64,000 nt of DNA. It comes from Siphonodentalium dalli (Eukaryota > Mollusca > Scaphopoda > Gadilida > Siphonodentaliidae). The notes beneath the pieces were generated by a model, which ran no database searches, had not been told where the DNA came from, and saw only the letters and a program-made list of their open reading frames with translations. Shown one piece after another: positions 22,198-35,800 of this stretch; the stretch's first letter is position 1; every line of letters starts with the position of its first letter. Both the position numbers and the translations under genes were made by a program. The DNA lies in NCBI GenBank assembly GCA_032622095.1, contig CP136062.1, positions 151,520,875-151,584,874 on the forward strand. Direction: 5' to 3'.

Positions 22198-25100
22198 TAC
22201 CCGGCGTTGCCCAGGTTAATGCGATGAGAAACCCTCTGTATGCTGTGGATATTTGTTGGGGATAGAGAATGCTCTTGCTTAAAAGTGTGATACGTTTTCT
22301 CATAAATTGTATATTCAAATAGCATCATAAAACATGATTATTACAGTCATGGGATATAAGTAGTGGCGCACCTTGTCAATTGTCATTCTGTTTGTCGCGA
22401 TTAATCCGTTCCAACAATAATGAAGTATGTATTTATTTACAACTGCGTATACATTAGACGTTATAATATGATACATGAACATCATAAACACATTAGTTCG
22501 ATAAAAGATGATAATTGGGTTTTAAATATTGAGATGTATCAATCAATTTAGTGGGTTGGACTAAGTTCTCGAGGACACCTGGCTATCTCCATGAAGATAC
22601 AGATGTTTCAAAGAAATTTCCAGGTGCTCCTCTGTTCATGGTGCTATATATTGGCTAAATATTCTCAGTTTAAACGAAATGTTGATGCGCATTACTATTA
22701 GCTACATGTGCCAGACCCAGAGCGAGATTTTGAGTTGCTTATGTCAGTCGAGGAGTCTGTTATAAAACCATTGTCAGATGTGCAGTATTGGGAGGATCCT
22801 GAAAAGTCTTATGCTACTAACTGCATTTTCTTGTCTATCAGAAGAAACTATATTTGACTGCACAATGTGACCACTATTTTTGAACAGGCCTTCCATATCT
22901 CTTGACAAATTGTAACTTTTTGTGGAAACTGTATTGAATGGAACATACTCAATTTTGTTATAATATATATGCAATCCTCTGACGGTTCGGGGTCTATCAG
23001 TTTGCACGAATATATGTATCTCTTCAATAGAATGATAAATATACGTTTAATGCTTCTTCTATGCATCTCTTTTTTCTAGCTCATTTTGTGAATGCCCTGT
23101 TTGCTATTCCCATATAAATATGACAGTTGAGAAGATATAATTGTTCAAGTGACTTAAGTGGGTCACCATATGTCGGGATTGTGAAATGTGAACGTCCAAA
23201 ACTACTTAAAATGATATGGAGATGGCCTGGGTGACTGTATATAACTTATATGTGGATAAAGGCGAATAGCAATCTTATCAATGATAGTGCATCGCCATCC
23301 GTGACGCAAACGACACCAAATGTGATTTAATTCATGATATATCACGTGTATGAATTCGGTGGAAATTGGTGCCAAATAAATTTGTACCAGCGTTTGCCTC
23401 TTTGGACATATTTAAACCACTCCCATTAGACTCATGGGTGCATGATATACTGGCGATGATTATATACATATGTTTGGTGGTAATCAGCAACTGAACAAAT
23501 TCTGAGAATAGTTATGACCAATATCTCTCACCCAACCGACAGCAATTTGACGTCTTTAAATCACACGATGATATTCCTCGTATCATAGAGAAGAATAATA
23601 TATCAATTTGGTGGAAATCTGGGCTAAAAATAGTTTATTAAATCAATTGTTGATGCAACGTTGACTCGAACAACGCCATATTGCGAAGGTGATTATGTAT
23701 TCGTTTGGTGGAAATCGGCGACAAAACTATTTCACGATATATTTTTAATTTTGCCGACCTCCCCCTTTTCTTCCCCTGACACCAACAGCGTCATTTTAGA
23801 AAAAAATTACCCGCACCGTTATCTTCCTTGTAAACAGCTACCCCTCTTAGAACGCCTTGGTGCCATCTCGATTGTACCGCGTGAAGTTATATATAGAACG
23901 CACACAGACAGACAGACAGAAAGACAGACAGACAGACAGCACGATTTGATTTCTTGTATCATTTGAGAAGAACGTGTCTGAATTTGATGGTAATTAGTAC
24001 TAAACATATTTTGTATCAGTCTTGGTGACCCTCCCGTCCCTATTTCAGTCTCAAGCTGCACACACTAAGACTCATTAGAGATTAGAGATGCATATATATG
24101 AAATCGGTGAAAATTGGCGAGTATACAAATTCGTATCAAATTTAAGGTCCCCATATCTCTCACCCATAGGGCACAAATTTGGTGTATCTAAATGACACGA
24201 TAAGATTCCTCGTATCACAGAGAAGAATATGTATCAATCTGGTGGAAATCGGCACTAAACATATAGAATTATAGATATAATTTGTTGTGTCCCTCTCATC
24301 TCTATTCACCACTGACTCGAATGGCCCAACTTATGACATCCTTAAACCACACGATTATACTCCTGATATCATGGAGATGATTGTTTATAAGTTTGGTGAT
24401 AATCGGCGACTAAACAATTTTTTTTATCAAATTTGGTGCCAATCCACACCCGTCTCTCAAACAAACAGCACCACTATGGCGTCTTTAGATTGGATTAGAT
24501 TCCTCGTATCTTGGATAAGAACGTGTATCAATTTGGTGGAAATTGGCGCAAAAATATTGTGCATCAATTTTGGCGCCCCTGTCCCTTTCAATGCAACCCT
24601 GACTCGAATGAGGCCACATTTGACAGCTATAAGCAACACCATTAGACTCCTCATACCATGGGGATGATTTTGTATAAGTGTTGTGGCAATCGGCGACTAA
24701 ACAAATTATTATCAAATTTAGTGCCCACCCCTCCAAATCTATCAACCAAAAGACAACAATTTGGCGTTGTTAAAGCGCACAATTTGATTCCTTGTATAAT
24801 GAAGAAGAATATATGTCAATTTGGTGGAGATCGGCGCTAAAATAAGTTTTTCAATTTTGGTGCCCCTCTCCCCTTCCTGACTCGAACGACGCCACTTTTA
24901 AACCACGCCGTTGGTTTTTTCATATCATGGGGATGATTATATATAAGTTTGGTGGAAATCGGCGACAGAAAAAAAATTTGCCCCTCTCCCTTCCGGGCTC
25001 CCCTGACGCGAACGGCGCGACTTTTGCCATATTTAAACCACACCATTAGATTCCTCATATCATGGGGATTATTATGTATAAGTTTGGTGGCAATCGGCGA

Positions 25101-25257
25101 CAATTTTTTTTTCTGCCCCTCCCCCTTTTCTGCCCCTGACAACAACGGCGTCACTTTAGAAAATTCTAACCCCGACCATTATCTTTCTCGTAAAAAGCTA
25201 CTCCTAGTAGACCCCTTTGGCATCATCTAGATGGTCCCCTGTGAATTTCTATAGAAC

Positions 25258-25292
<35 letters not shown>

Positions 25293-25316
25293 TTCGCAAA
25301 TATAGATATAAGATAT
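22198..25316. repeat. 3.1-kb repeat element with internal ~160-bp units
   Basis: Begins ACTAGCAGGGTTACCCGGCG and ends with CAGACAGACAGA then AAATATAGATATAAGAT, the same end plan as 16432-17476. 23.3-25.2 kb consists of diverged units with TTTGGTGG.AATCGGCG, TGCCCCT..CCC, CGAACG.CG.CA and ATCATGGGGATGAT. Inserted in the array now at 25.3-25.7 kb, with ATATAAGAT on both sides. No intact long reading frame. Class unresolved. Confidence 0.55.
23905..23939. repeat. CAGA microsatellite
   Basis: (CAGA)n with one interruption. A second pure run is at 25258-25291. Both end repeat subunits. Confidence 0.85.
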
Positions 25317-25321
25317 ATTTT

Positions 25322-25705
25322 TTGGCCCAGGTTATACTGTAGTTTTCGGTTAAATTTACAGCTGCCCGAAATTAGATATCTAAAATGTGGACATAGATGT
25401 ACGTGTGACACGTGTCGCGTGTTGTCCGTACGTACTGACGTAAACATATTATATCTATAGGCCCATGCATGTAGGTTGTACTGTACTTTTCGGTCCTTGA
25501 AGTTACAGATGCCAATTAAGCAGATGCCCGGAATTAGATACCGAAAAGGCAGAATATTAGATGTACGTGTCGCGTGTTGTCCGTACGTATGGCGTAATCA
25601 TATTATATATATATTTATAGGCCCCATGGTTGTGCTGTACTTTTCGGTCCTTTAGAGATACAAGCAGGTCCCGAAATTAGAGATCTAAAATGCAGGCATA
25701 GTACG
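25322..25705. repeat. ~155-bp tandem repeat, about 2.5 units
   Basis: Units share AGATGTACGTGT, CGCGTGTTGTCCGTACGTA, TATTATAT..ATAGGCCC and GTACTTTTCGGTCC. A further unit lies left of the 3.1-kb element. Confidence 0.65.
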
Positions 25706-27060
25706 GTATATGCGTATGCCTGGGTATGAGTCAATTGGTAGTAAACTTTAACTGTGTCTGTGTGAAAATATTGAACTAATTGCCAAGAGTCTTAAATCGA
25801 TCAATGAGATGATTCATCGTACTTTGTCGATCGATGTACAAGCCCGCGCGGACCTTTGTTCTGAACCGATCGATTTTATGCAGTGTACGGATGAAGGGAG
25901 AGAACTCGTGCTCCGAAATTTCAAGACAAAAGAAAATTTGACGGGCCGCAAAAAGTCCCAAATATCACAGAATGCAATGATTGACTGGTGAATATCATGC
26001 AACTAACTTTGGAATTACACAATTTTCGTTTGTACTGGATTATTGTCAATGTGTTCTGATTATTGTTAGTGTTCATTTTCTTTAGGCGAAATTTTATGTT
26101 TCGTATTTTCGCTGTACATTGTTTGGAATTACGAAATTTGCAATGCCGTGAATACGGTTGAAGAGTTTTGATAATATCAGCAGCTACATTTAAATTTTCA
26201 GTTGGCTTGTTCATAAATTAAGATGAAGTTATAGTATCATCAGGTATCATTGCCTTTTTTTCTTAAAAATTTCCTTTACTTCAGTTAAATTTTTGTTCAA
26301 ATTGAATTTACTATTTAGGCAGCCGAAAAAAAAGTGATGACTGATGTTTCGTGTAACGAGGGGGAAAAAATAGGTGCTGGCTAGCAGAAATATTTTTTGG
26401 GTTGTTTGAAACATCCCTATATGATAACTTTTTACTGCGATCTAAGATCAATAAATGCCTCTCTTTTTTTTTTTTTTACTGGTCGATAAAATTATTTGGG
26501 ACGGATGTCTGGATTAGGGGTGGGCAGTTTACCGGAAACATCGTTATTTTTAAAGGGTTGCTAACGCGTCTCAGAAGAAAAAAAGAGTCACTGATTCTAA
26601 GGCTTTATATGCAACAGTGACAGTAAGAAAAGTGGCGAAATTCACATGAATGGTGATGCCAAAAACAAACAGAAAAAAAATCTATTTGTTTATTAATATG
26701 GATTAGTTATTACTGGAACAAATATTACCTATGGATACAGTTAAAAGGTGGACATATATATACCACAGGCATTTTGTTCGTGCCCGTGGCAGGTCCGTCA
26801 AGGAATTCCCTGAACCAATGCTGGCCACCTATACTCTCAAGCTAATTGGGAAATTTTTCTATAAAAGTCTGACAAAACAGAAATGACTGTCAGATGATGT
26901 GTTATCAAAATGAAAAATATGAGTGGATTCACCAAATTTGAACAGTGGGACTGGTGTTTCAAGTGATATATAATATGTTTAGCTGAACATGAGAACATGT
27001 ACAATGTATTGGGAACATGAAGCTGCAAAAGCGCTTTACATGTATGTCGCTTGGGTTTTT
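25706..27060. other. intergenic, no gene supported
   Basis: AT-rich. Short open frames at 25.8-26.0 kb (both strands, around GATCGATGTACAAGCCC) lack similarity I recognise. Confidence 0.4.
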
Positions 27061-27067
27061 AACTCAT

Positions 27068-28198
27068 TAGCTCAACTAGACGAACTGAAGCTTGAGCTAT
27101 TGCCATCGGCTGGCATCCGTCATCCATCAGTGCGGCTAATGGGGTTGCTATCGTAATGTTTTATACATAGATGCACACTGTGTGCATTTCTGTATACATA
27201 AATGCACACCAGTCTCGTGTACCCCGCTGGACAAAACAAGTGTCCATTGGCACCGCGGTGTATTTGCCGTTCGGCCGCGGTGTCAGAGTTTGTAACTGCA
27301 GTTGAGCACCGCGGTCGAACGGCAAGTACACTGCGGCCGAACAGCAAGTTCACTGCGGCCGAACGGCAACTACCCTCGCGGCCGAATGACATGTACACCG
27401 TGGTTAAGATTTCTGGTTTATATCATCTTTTTTCAGTTTAATGAAAGTACACCGCAGCAACTACACCATGCCAAATGGCAAGTAAACCGCGGCCCAACTG
27501 TAGTTAGCCGGTGGAGCCGCGGTGTAGTTGCATTTCGGCCGCGGTGGCAACGCTAACTGCACCGCAGTTAAGTGGACACTTGTTTTGTCCAGCAGGGTAG
27601 TGTCACGTGACAGGGTTCCTGTCGTAGTGTTTTCTACATAATATGTTTTGTAAGTTCATTTTCTTCCTTTCATTGATCAAACAACCATGCAGTTTTTTCG
27701 GTCCCTGTTTAATACCGGTACTACGATCAATATGCGACCAAAGATCAATTTGATCGCAGTTTCGTCATTGTGATAAAACAATGCCTTAAATTTTAATTAA
27801 GTTTATCAGAACTACGGAAGAAAAATAGTCTGAATTGAAGCAGACAGCAATTATTCACGGCAACATTTCAATCTCGCACCAACTGAGACTGGTATGCACT
27901 TATGTATACATAAATGCACACTGTGTGCATTTATATATAAAACGTTATGACAATGACCCCATTAGCATCAGTGCGTATAATTTTTTCCGAAATTTGTTAA
28001 AAAAATGTTTTAAGCTCAACTTGACAAAGCTCAAATCCAAGATTTTCAGAATTTTTTTATTTCTACCATCTAGAGGTCACCCTGAATATCCATATGAAGT
28101 TTGGCGATGATCAGATGAGAGATGTGACCTGTAGGGTGTGCTAAATCGGATCATGGACACTCTCACACACAGACGACGGATGCCAAGTTGAGCAAATC
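27068..28198. mobile_element. inverted-repeat element with a nested CpG-rich insertion
   Basis: Inverted arms match over ~100 bp: left 27120-27215 (GTGCGGCTAATGGGGTTGC, ATGCACACTGTGTGCAT, CAGTCTC), right 27885-27975 (GAGACTGGTATGC, CCCCATTAGCATCAGTGCG). Outer ends TTAGCTCAACTAGACG and GGATGCCAAGTTGAGC are also inverted. The interior is split by the element at 27222-27597. Confidence 0.55.
27222..27597. mobile_element. CpG-rich TIR element with 22-bp internal repeats, 376 bp
   Basis: TIRs CCCCGCTGGACAAAACAAGT and its inverse (one mismatch over 25 bp), TA on both sides (27220-27221, 27598-27599). The interior has four direct 22-bp units based on GCGGCCGAACGGCAAGTACA (27312-27401) and inverted versions on both flanks. 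GC and CpG are far above the neighbouring DNA. Confidence 0.72.
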
Positions 28199-28228
28199 AT
28201 CACCAATTACAAATAGCTTTTTTCACTA

Positions 28229-28330
28229 TAGACGTCATCAGAAGTGGGCGGAGCTACATGTAATTTAGCATCAGAATGTAAACAGGGTTGGACATTCATT
28301 GGAGCCAGTATTCATATCTATATAAAACAA
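28229..28330 (+). promoter_or_regulatory. candidate promoter of the BEN-domain gene
   Basis: Within 100 bp there are a CRE-like GACGTCATC (28231), a GC box GGGCGGAGC (28246), an inverted CCAAT box ATTGG (28298) and TATATAAAA (about 28319). The order and spacing are those of a core promoter on the + strand, placing a start near 28350. The gene's first coding exon begins with an acceptor at 29881, so an upstream non-coding exon must exist; I could not fix its donor. It lies just right of a repeat element ending near 28198. This is inference from motifs. Confidence 0.35.
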
Positions 28331-28339
28331 TTCCCGGTC

Positions 28340-29137
28340 ATCTGTTGTTTTATGTAAAATTGATGCAGGATGAAGTGCCCGGCGCTAAATTTCAACATGC
28401 TGTACAAATAACAATACAAATCGATTATCATAGTTATATTTCTAATTAACATAATAATAAAGTTCTGGCATCGACATCATTGCGCTAAGCTGTTATGTCA
28501 CTGTGCATGCTGATAATACACGTGTGTTTTACTGAAAAATATTAGGCTGGGTTTAGGGGCTAACTATGTGATAAATTGATTTCTTATAGAAACATGACTT
28601 GATATATGATGAGACATTGAAGTGATGTATAAGGCATTAAAACTTGAGCAAATATAAATTCATATAATGTTTGTTAGCACCAAATTTAGCAGACACACAT
28701 GTTCAAAGCTGAGAACTGTTCCGTGAATGCCTAACCTATAGCACCCTGTAACTTACTGCAAGATAAAAAGTTGCCTAATTGTCCCACTATGCACTTCACA
28801 ACAATTTCCTCACAAATGAGTTTGTTTGCGTAAAACGTGATTGCAGGCGACTAATTTAAGGATTTAACATGTATTTTTTTAATTTGGAATTTATATGCAT
28901 GTCAAAACACATCACCTGGTGTTCTGCGGCATTACGTATTAAGTGATAAAGAGTTAACCTTCCAAGTACATTGTATTAAATGACCCATTAATCTCTATTT
29001 TTTATCAAATTGGACAATTCAAATCATTTGTATTGTATAAGGTTGGCTACTTCATCTATTTCTAGAACTGACTATGACCATTTATGTTGGCAAATATAAA
29101 ATATCAAAAATATAATTTGACTGCCTTCCCAATTTAT
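28340..29137. other. probable 5' untranslated exon/intron of the BEN gene
   Basis: Follows the candidate promoter. No repeat is recognised and no donor could be chosen. 29376-29880 is likewise plain AT-rich intron. Confidence 0.35.
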
Positions 29138-29375
29138 CCAAGCCTGATTTTAGGGTGCCTGTCATTTGCAAAATGAGGTCCCCAGAGGGTGTTTTAGTGA
29201 CCCTATCCCACAGAGCGGGCTAGCATCACAAATTTCACCCTCTGGGGACCTTATTCTGCATGGCCTCATCTGCTATGGGAGACATAGACTCAGATTTAAG
29301 TTCCCAAATGTAAATATTGTGATGTACACTCATTGGGAACCTCAATTATGCAATGTGTTGTCTGCCAATTTGTAG
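29138..29375. mobile_element. H-family left-part fragment
   Basis: Starts AAGCCTGATTTTAGGGTGCC, has the first hairpin (GTCCCCAGAGGGTG) and part of the spacer with CTGCTATGGGAGACATAGAC. The second hairpin is absent. Confidence 0.6.
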
Positions 29376-29892
29376 TCTAGTCCCTGGCAGCACACAAGGC
29401 AAAAGAAAATAATAATAGATAATAAAGAAATAAAATGTGATTTGGGTTTCCCTACCTACTCTATTTCAAACTCCCTCCCCTGAAGATTTTTTCATTGTTT
29501 TCAAGTAATGTTTCTGAATTTGTTTAGAAGAAAAAAATCAAATAATTTTCAATGTCTTAGAAATAAAATTTCTGAGATATTGAAAATATTTTTGAATTTT
29601 TTTTTATAAAAGACTGAATGAGTTGTTATCTATCAAAGCCTTGTTTTTATTACAGTTTATACAAAGATATTCAAATTTAATGTATACAAATCTTGCAGAA
29701 GGTAGGAAAAGCCTAAGAATATGTCAAAATAAAATAAAATCAACTTAAAAAATAATATTTTAAGCCTACTAGTACCTTCCGACCCTATTTTTCTGGCATG
29801 TAACCCAAACCAGATGTTTATTTAACTTTTGCCTAATTAATGTAAAATTTCTCTACATGATGATTTCTCCTTCTTTTTAGACTATTACCACC

Positions 29893-32800
29893 ATGGAGGA
29901 CTCGTCGCACAGGTTCCTTGACCAGATAATAAAAGGCATCCAAAGTTCATGTCTTGCTAACTTGGAGTTCGACTTGAATGTCAATGTTATCGGCCATTTG
30001 TATATATGCATAGATGGCACGAAAAGTGGAAATATAGTTCTTAGTGAAGTTGTCTCTAAAAACAATGTGGAAAATTCAACTACATTCAGGTCAAATAGCT
30101 TCATTGCTAAAGACGACCGAATGGAGCCGAAAAGGCTGCTCACCTGCCATTCCAGATATACAGCTTTAAAACATGAATCTCATATCGAGGCTCATGCACC
30201 TTCACATATATCTCCCATCTCATCGAGAGCTAACTCAGAAAACAGCATGTCTCCCGCTCGCTCAGATTGCACTGCATCATACCCATTGTCAAGATTTGAT
30301 AACTTCACGAGAGCTCATACTCCATCAGGATCGCCTTCATCCGACAATGCAGCTATTTGTCATTCTATGCTGAATCGTTCTGCGTCTCATCAGAATTCTA
30401 GTCAATCGCCTTCGCAGGATCTTCTTAACGCAAACATGTATCACAAGCTAACCGCTAAACAAATGAAGTATTCTACCGAGTTGCTTCCAACTGTTGCACA
30501 TAGTCACGCTAACGGAGTATCTGCACTTACCAATGGGATGGCTGCGCATACAAACGGTTTATCGTCGACACCTTCTAACAGTGTATCGGCACATTCTAAT
30601 GGAGTTTATAGTCAGAAAAAGATACCGTGTAAAATGTACAAACAGTCTCTTGTGAAGCCACCGGTGCTCAACCATGAAGTAAAAAACTGTCCACCATCCA
30701 TAAACGGTCCACCATCCATAAATGGTCCACCATCCCTTGATCACTATGGCAATGGAGATAGACTATCAAATAGTGATATTAAGCCAGAGCCACCAGATGA
30801 CTGGGACAATAGTGATATGCCAATAGATGGAAGACGTCTCATCCACAATGATATCAAGTCTGAAAGAATTAACGGTGAAAGTAATATTGGGATGAAAGGT
30901 AGGTTACTAAGTAAAGATTTATGGGTGTACATGTACCATCCAAAGTTAAAATTCCTAAAAAAAATATTCAGACAAATAAAATGAGTTAAACATACAATAA
31001 ATATCACATGGACTTCACAAAGACCTGCAATAGTATACAAAAATATGATAAGAAAACATATAAAATGTATAATTAAGAAAGCTCTTGAACCCTTCCATGA
31101 CTGGAGCTTCCTGAAATTTTACGAAAACTCTATGCCAATGCGTTCTGTTATATATGAGAGTCTCCCATATAGAGCACAGCTCCAGTCATGAAAGGGTTAA
31201 AAATCTCCACAGGACTTTAACCCTTTGAGTGCCAGGCCGATTTTTGTATCAACCTATATACCCTGTGCCAATGCATTCTCTTATATATGCGAGTCGACCA
31301 TAGGTTGCCTCGCATATATAAGAGAATGCATTGGCCTAACACTTTTTCATCATTTGTTATTATTTTTTACAATTTTAATTGGCGCTGAAAGGGTTAAAGA
31401 TACATAATCCGAATTAATGCGCCATTTTATTATTTCTTTGGCTGCGGGGGTAAAAAATATTTGATTTCGAGTCGAGGAACCCATCAAAGCTCAGTATTAT
31501 CTCATACCAATTTTTGAAACTTTTTTTTTTAATCACCTGGAATATTTGGCAGCCTAGCAAATATTCAACAATCAACCAACATACTCTTGATACCAAATTG
31601 CATTGAAAAAAATGTTGATATATAACACGTTTTGGAAAATTTTATACCAGAGTTGTCAGCGGTTAATATTAGCATTATTTTTTTGGTAATTAGTCAATTC
31701 TGATAACTAAAGCGTCTTTTGAAGAAATGTTGATGGAATCAGATGATACAGGGACCATAATCTGCATCAAATATATATTTTATCTCTGTCTTTCATTACC
31801 AGGATACAGCGACGGGAATCATCCTGTAAGTGATGGAGCTCCATACTCCGTCCAGGACAACATAAATGTAACTAGTGCTATGAGGGCAATAGAGGAACGG
31901 ATAGCGAGAGAATACTCAATGGCCATGGAAACTCCTACTCCGCAAAGTGAGTTCTGTTCAACTGGAAAATTTAAATGGAATTTTACCAAGCCTTGAAATA
32001 GTGTGTCTGTCATTTGCAGAATGAGGTCCCTAGAGGGTGAATTTAGTGATGCTACCCTGCACAGCTAGCTAGCATCACTAAATTCACCCTCTGGTGGCCT
32101 CATTCATCTTAGGCCATCTTCTGGGAAGTATCTATAGCCTCAAATTTACATTGTTTTTAGCTCACCTGAGACGAAGTCTCCGGTGGAGCTATAGTCATCA
32201 CTCCTCGTCCGTCGTCCGTCCGTCCGTACGTCAAGAATCATCTCCTCCCGAACTGTAAGACCGAATGGGTTCATATTTGGTGTGGATGTTTCCTAGGTGA
32301 CTCACATTCAGATTTGTTCAAATCAGGTCACCAGGTCAATTAGTTGCGAAACCAGGGCCATAACTCTATTCCTCCCTAGTAATTCTTAGAACTTCTTCTT
32401 CTCAAGAACCATTGGGCCGATTTAGCTAATATTTTGTATGGAGGGTCCTTGGGTGACTGGGTTTCAGATTTGTTCAAATGGGGTCAAATAGGTGCCGAGC
32501 CAGGGCCATAACTCTATTCCTCCCTAGTAATTCTTAGAACGTCTTCTTCTCAAGGACCATTGGGCCGATTTAGCTAATATTTTGTATGGTGGGTCCTTGG
32601 GTGACTGGGGTTCAGATTTGTTCAAATGGGGTCACTGGGTCAAATAGATGCCAAACCAGGGACATAACTCTTAAAAAAAAAAATCTTCAGAACTATAAGA
32701 TTGAATGAGTTCATATTTGGTGTGCATGTTCCCAAGGTGACTCACACTCAGATTTGTTAAAATCAGGTCACAAGGTCAATTAGTTGCAAAACCAGGGCCA

Positions 32801-35800
32801 TAACTCTATTCCTCCCTAGTAATTCTTAGAACTTCTTCTTCTCAAGAACCATTGGGCCGATTTAGCTAATATTTTGTATGGAGGGTCCTTGTGTGACTGG
32901 GTTTCAGATTTGTTCAAATGGGGTCAAATAGTTGCCGAGTCAGGGCCATAACTATTCCTCCATAGTAATTCTTAGAACGACTTCTTCTCAAGAATCATTG
33001 GGCCGATTTATCTAATATTTTGTATGGTGGGTCCTTGGGTGACTGGGGTTCAGATTTGTTCAAATGGGGTCACTGTGTCAGATAGGGGCCGAGCCAGGAA
33101 CATAACTCTTAAAAAAATATATATATATTTTAAAATTGAAATTCTTGCTCAATTAAAAACCATCCACACCCCTGTTCCCCCTACACCCCCCCCCCCCAAT
33201 CTGCGCCAACCCTGCACCCACTGTAGTCAAGAAAAAAATTAATTAGAAAAACTAACAACATTGTAACATACATAGAGTATGGTATTGTATTTAACTCCAT
33301 GGTCAATTATATATATATATATATTGTTTAACATTTTTTGAAAATTGAAAAACTAATGCCATTACATTTCTGAAGGTTGTGCCCCCTGGCCCTTCACTCA
33401 AGTTCACTGCTTCTGCCACCCTGGTCCCAAAAATAAAATTTACTCAAATTCTTGACAGAGAATCATTAATAAGAAGCATTTACTTTGGCTCTAACTGTAT
33501 GCTGGCTCTAACTGTATGCCGGGTATGCCTACACGTGTCAAGTGAAATCTGACATTTTTATAAACATTCCCTGGAGATCTGTTAGAAGTCATTAATTCCC
33601 AATTACAACAATCTATCATGTATTGTTCAAATCTTTCAACAGGGCAATTAGCCTGCCTGTCATTTGCAGAATGAGGTCCCTAGAGGGTGAATTTAGTGAT
33701 GCTAACCCACATAGTGGGCTAGCATCACCAAATTCACCCTCTGGAGACCTCATTTTCTGGGAAGTATCTATAGTATCAAATTAACATTGTTGTTAGTTAC
33801 ATTTCCCTTCTAGGAATTTTCTATATCCCCTAATTTGCAGAAGATAAAATTCATAATTGAGGTGCCCAATGGGTGAACATCACCAACTTCAACTGGGGAA
33901 TTTCAATCTTATCCTAGAATGAGGTCCCCAGAGGGTGAATTTAGTGATGCTAGCCCACTGTGCAGGATAGCATCACTAAATTCACCCTCTGGGGACCTCA
34001 TTCTGCAAATGACAGACACCCTATCACACTATTTCAATGCTTGATTGTATAATACATTGTGTTGCTTGAGGCCAGGCAGTCAATGTAGGAACAGACATGC
34101 TATTTGCAGGCTTGCTCCTTTGGTGATTGTGATTCAGATTTGTTCAATCGGGGTCACCAGGTCAAGTAGGTGCAAGGCCAGCTACATTACTCTTTCTCTC
34201 CATAGTAATTCATGATATGTCTTCTATGCAAGAATCAAATGGCCTATTATGCTTAAATAAAATTTTCAACTAATGTTGCTTATATTTGGTATGAAATTAC
34301 CTTGGGTGACAGATTTGTGAAAATGGGATCACAAAGTCAAATAAGGACAGAGCCAGAGACTTAACTATTGCACTACATAGTAATTCTTAAAATATGTTTG
34401 CAAGAACTAGTTGGCTTATTTAGAATGGAATGTTCTTCCTTGACTGCAATTCAGATTTTTTTAAATAGGATCACCTGGTCAAATAGGGGCCAAGCGAAGG
34501 ACAGTTTCCCTCTTAATATTCTTCCTTCACAAGGACCATCAGGTCTATTTTACTGATAATTATGATATGTATGAAGGGTTCAATGGTGTCTGGGATTCAA
34601 ATTTATTCAGATGGGGCCACCAGGTTAAATAGGGTGGGACCAGGGACATAACTATATGTCTCTATAGTAATTCTTAAAATGTCTTGTCAAGAGAGGTTGG
34701 ACTATTTAGCTTACATATAGTATGGAGGATCCTTTAGTTACTGAGATTCAGATTTGTTAAAATGAGGTCAACCTGTCAAGAAATGGCGGGGCTATGGGGA
34801 GTTAACACTTTTGTGTCTAATAAAATCATTGAAATACCAAATTCATTAAAACATCTACCTTGTAACCACCTGACTGATTAATCTGACATACATGTATGGT
34901 TTTTTTGTGTCCATGGATAATTGGGCTTCAAACCTGTCTAAATGGTTTTATAAAAAGGTGCTTGTGAGATTGGAAATTTCCAACAATTAAGAAAGTTTGA
35001 GGTGTCGGTTGTGAAATTCCAACCTAAGACTTGGGAGTCTGGAGCCTGGTTGGGAGGGGACTTGTTGAGCTGGAGGAGTGGGTGATCAATAGTGTACAGT
35101 TGGTAATTTCAAGGTGGATGTTTACCAATCTACATACGTGAAGTCTCTCAAGCCACATATATCCTGTTTAGATCTACTTCTTTCAAAGTGATTATGAAAA
35201 GTTCTGACTGTTGTGGTCTCCAGAGTCCCAGTCTTATCAGTCTTGGCAGTCTGGTGAGCGACCCCACAGTCATTGACTGTCCAATTTCTATAACCCCTAA
35301 TTTGCAGAAAATAAAATGCATAATCTAGGTTACTAATGGTTGAACATGATCAACTTCAACTGGGGAACTTCAATCTGATCCTAGGTCTCCCATAGCAGTT
35401 GAGGCCGAAGCAGAATGAGGTTCTTGGAGGGTGAATTTGGTGATGCTAGTCCACTGTGCGGGATAGCATCACTAAATTCACCCTCTAGGGACCTCATTCT
35501 GCAAATGACAGACACCCTATTTCTGGGCTTGGATTTTACCGAATTTCAGTTACTTTAGTTTCATGATATGTTGATTACTGCTCCAGCAATGATCCTGTTC
35601 AGCTTAACATTGTTAGTATTATATATAACAACACTCAGATTCAGCACTCCTCACTACACTGTTGAATTTACTTTTCTGATTGCCGTACATGTAAATGCTA
35701 ACTGAGTAACTCTACCATATACTCTAAACTACTCTAGTTGTCTAATGTCTATAATCGATATAAGGTATGGTGCGATTATGTCCTCAAGTCACAGAAGAGC

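Noticed and set aside
29877-30143. 88-codon minus-strand frame opposite the BEN exon
   Set aside because: Shadow of the + strand coding exon.
29893-30984. 363-codon frame as a complete single-exon gene
   Set aside because: The last part runs past a GTAGGT donor at 30899 into the intron. The in-phase exons downstream complete a BEN domain.
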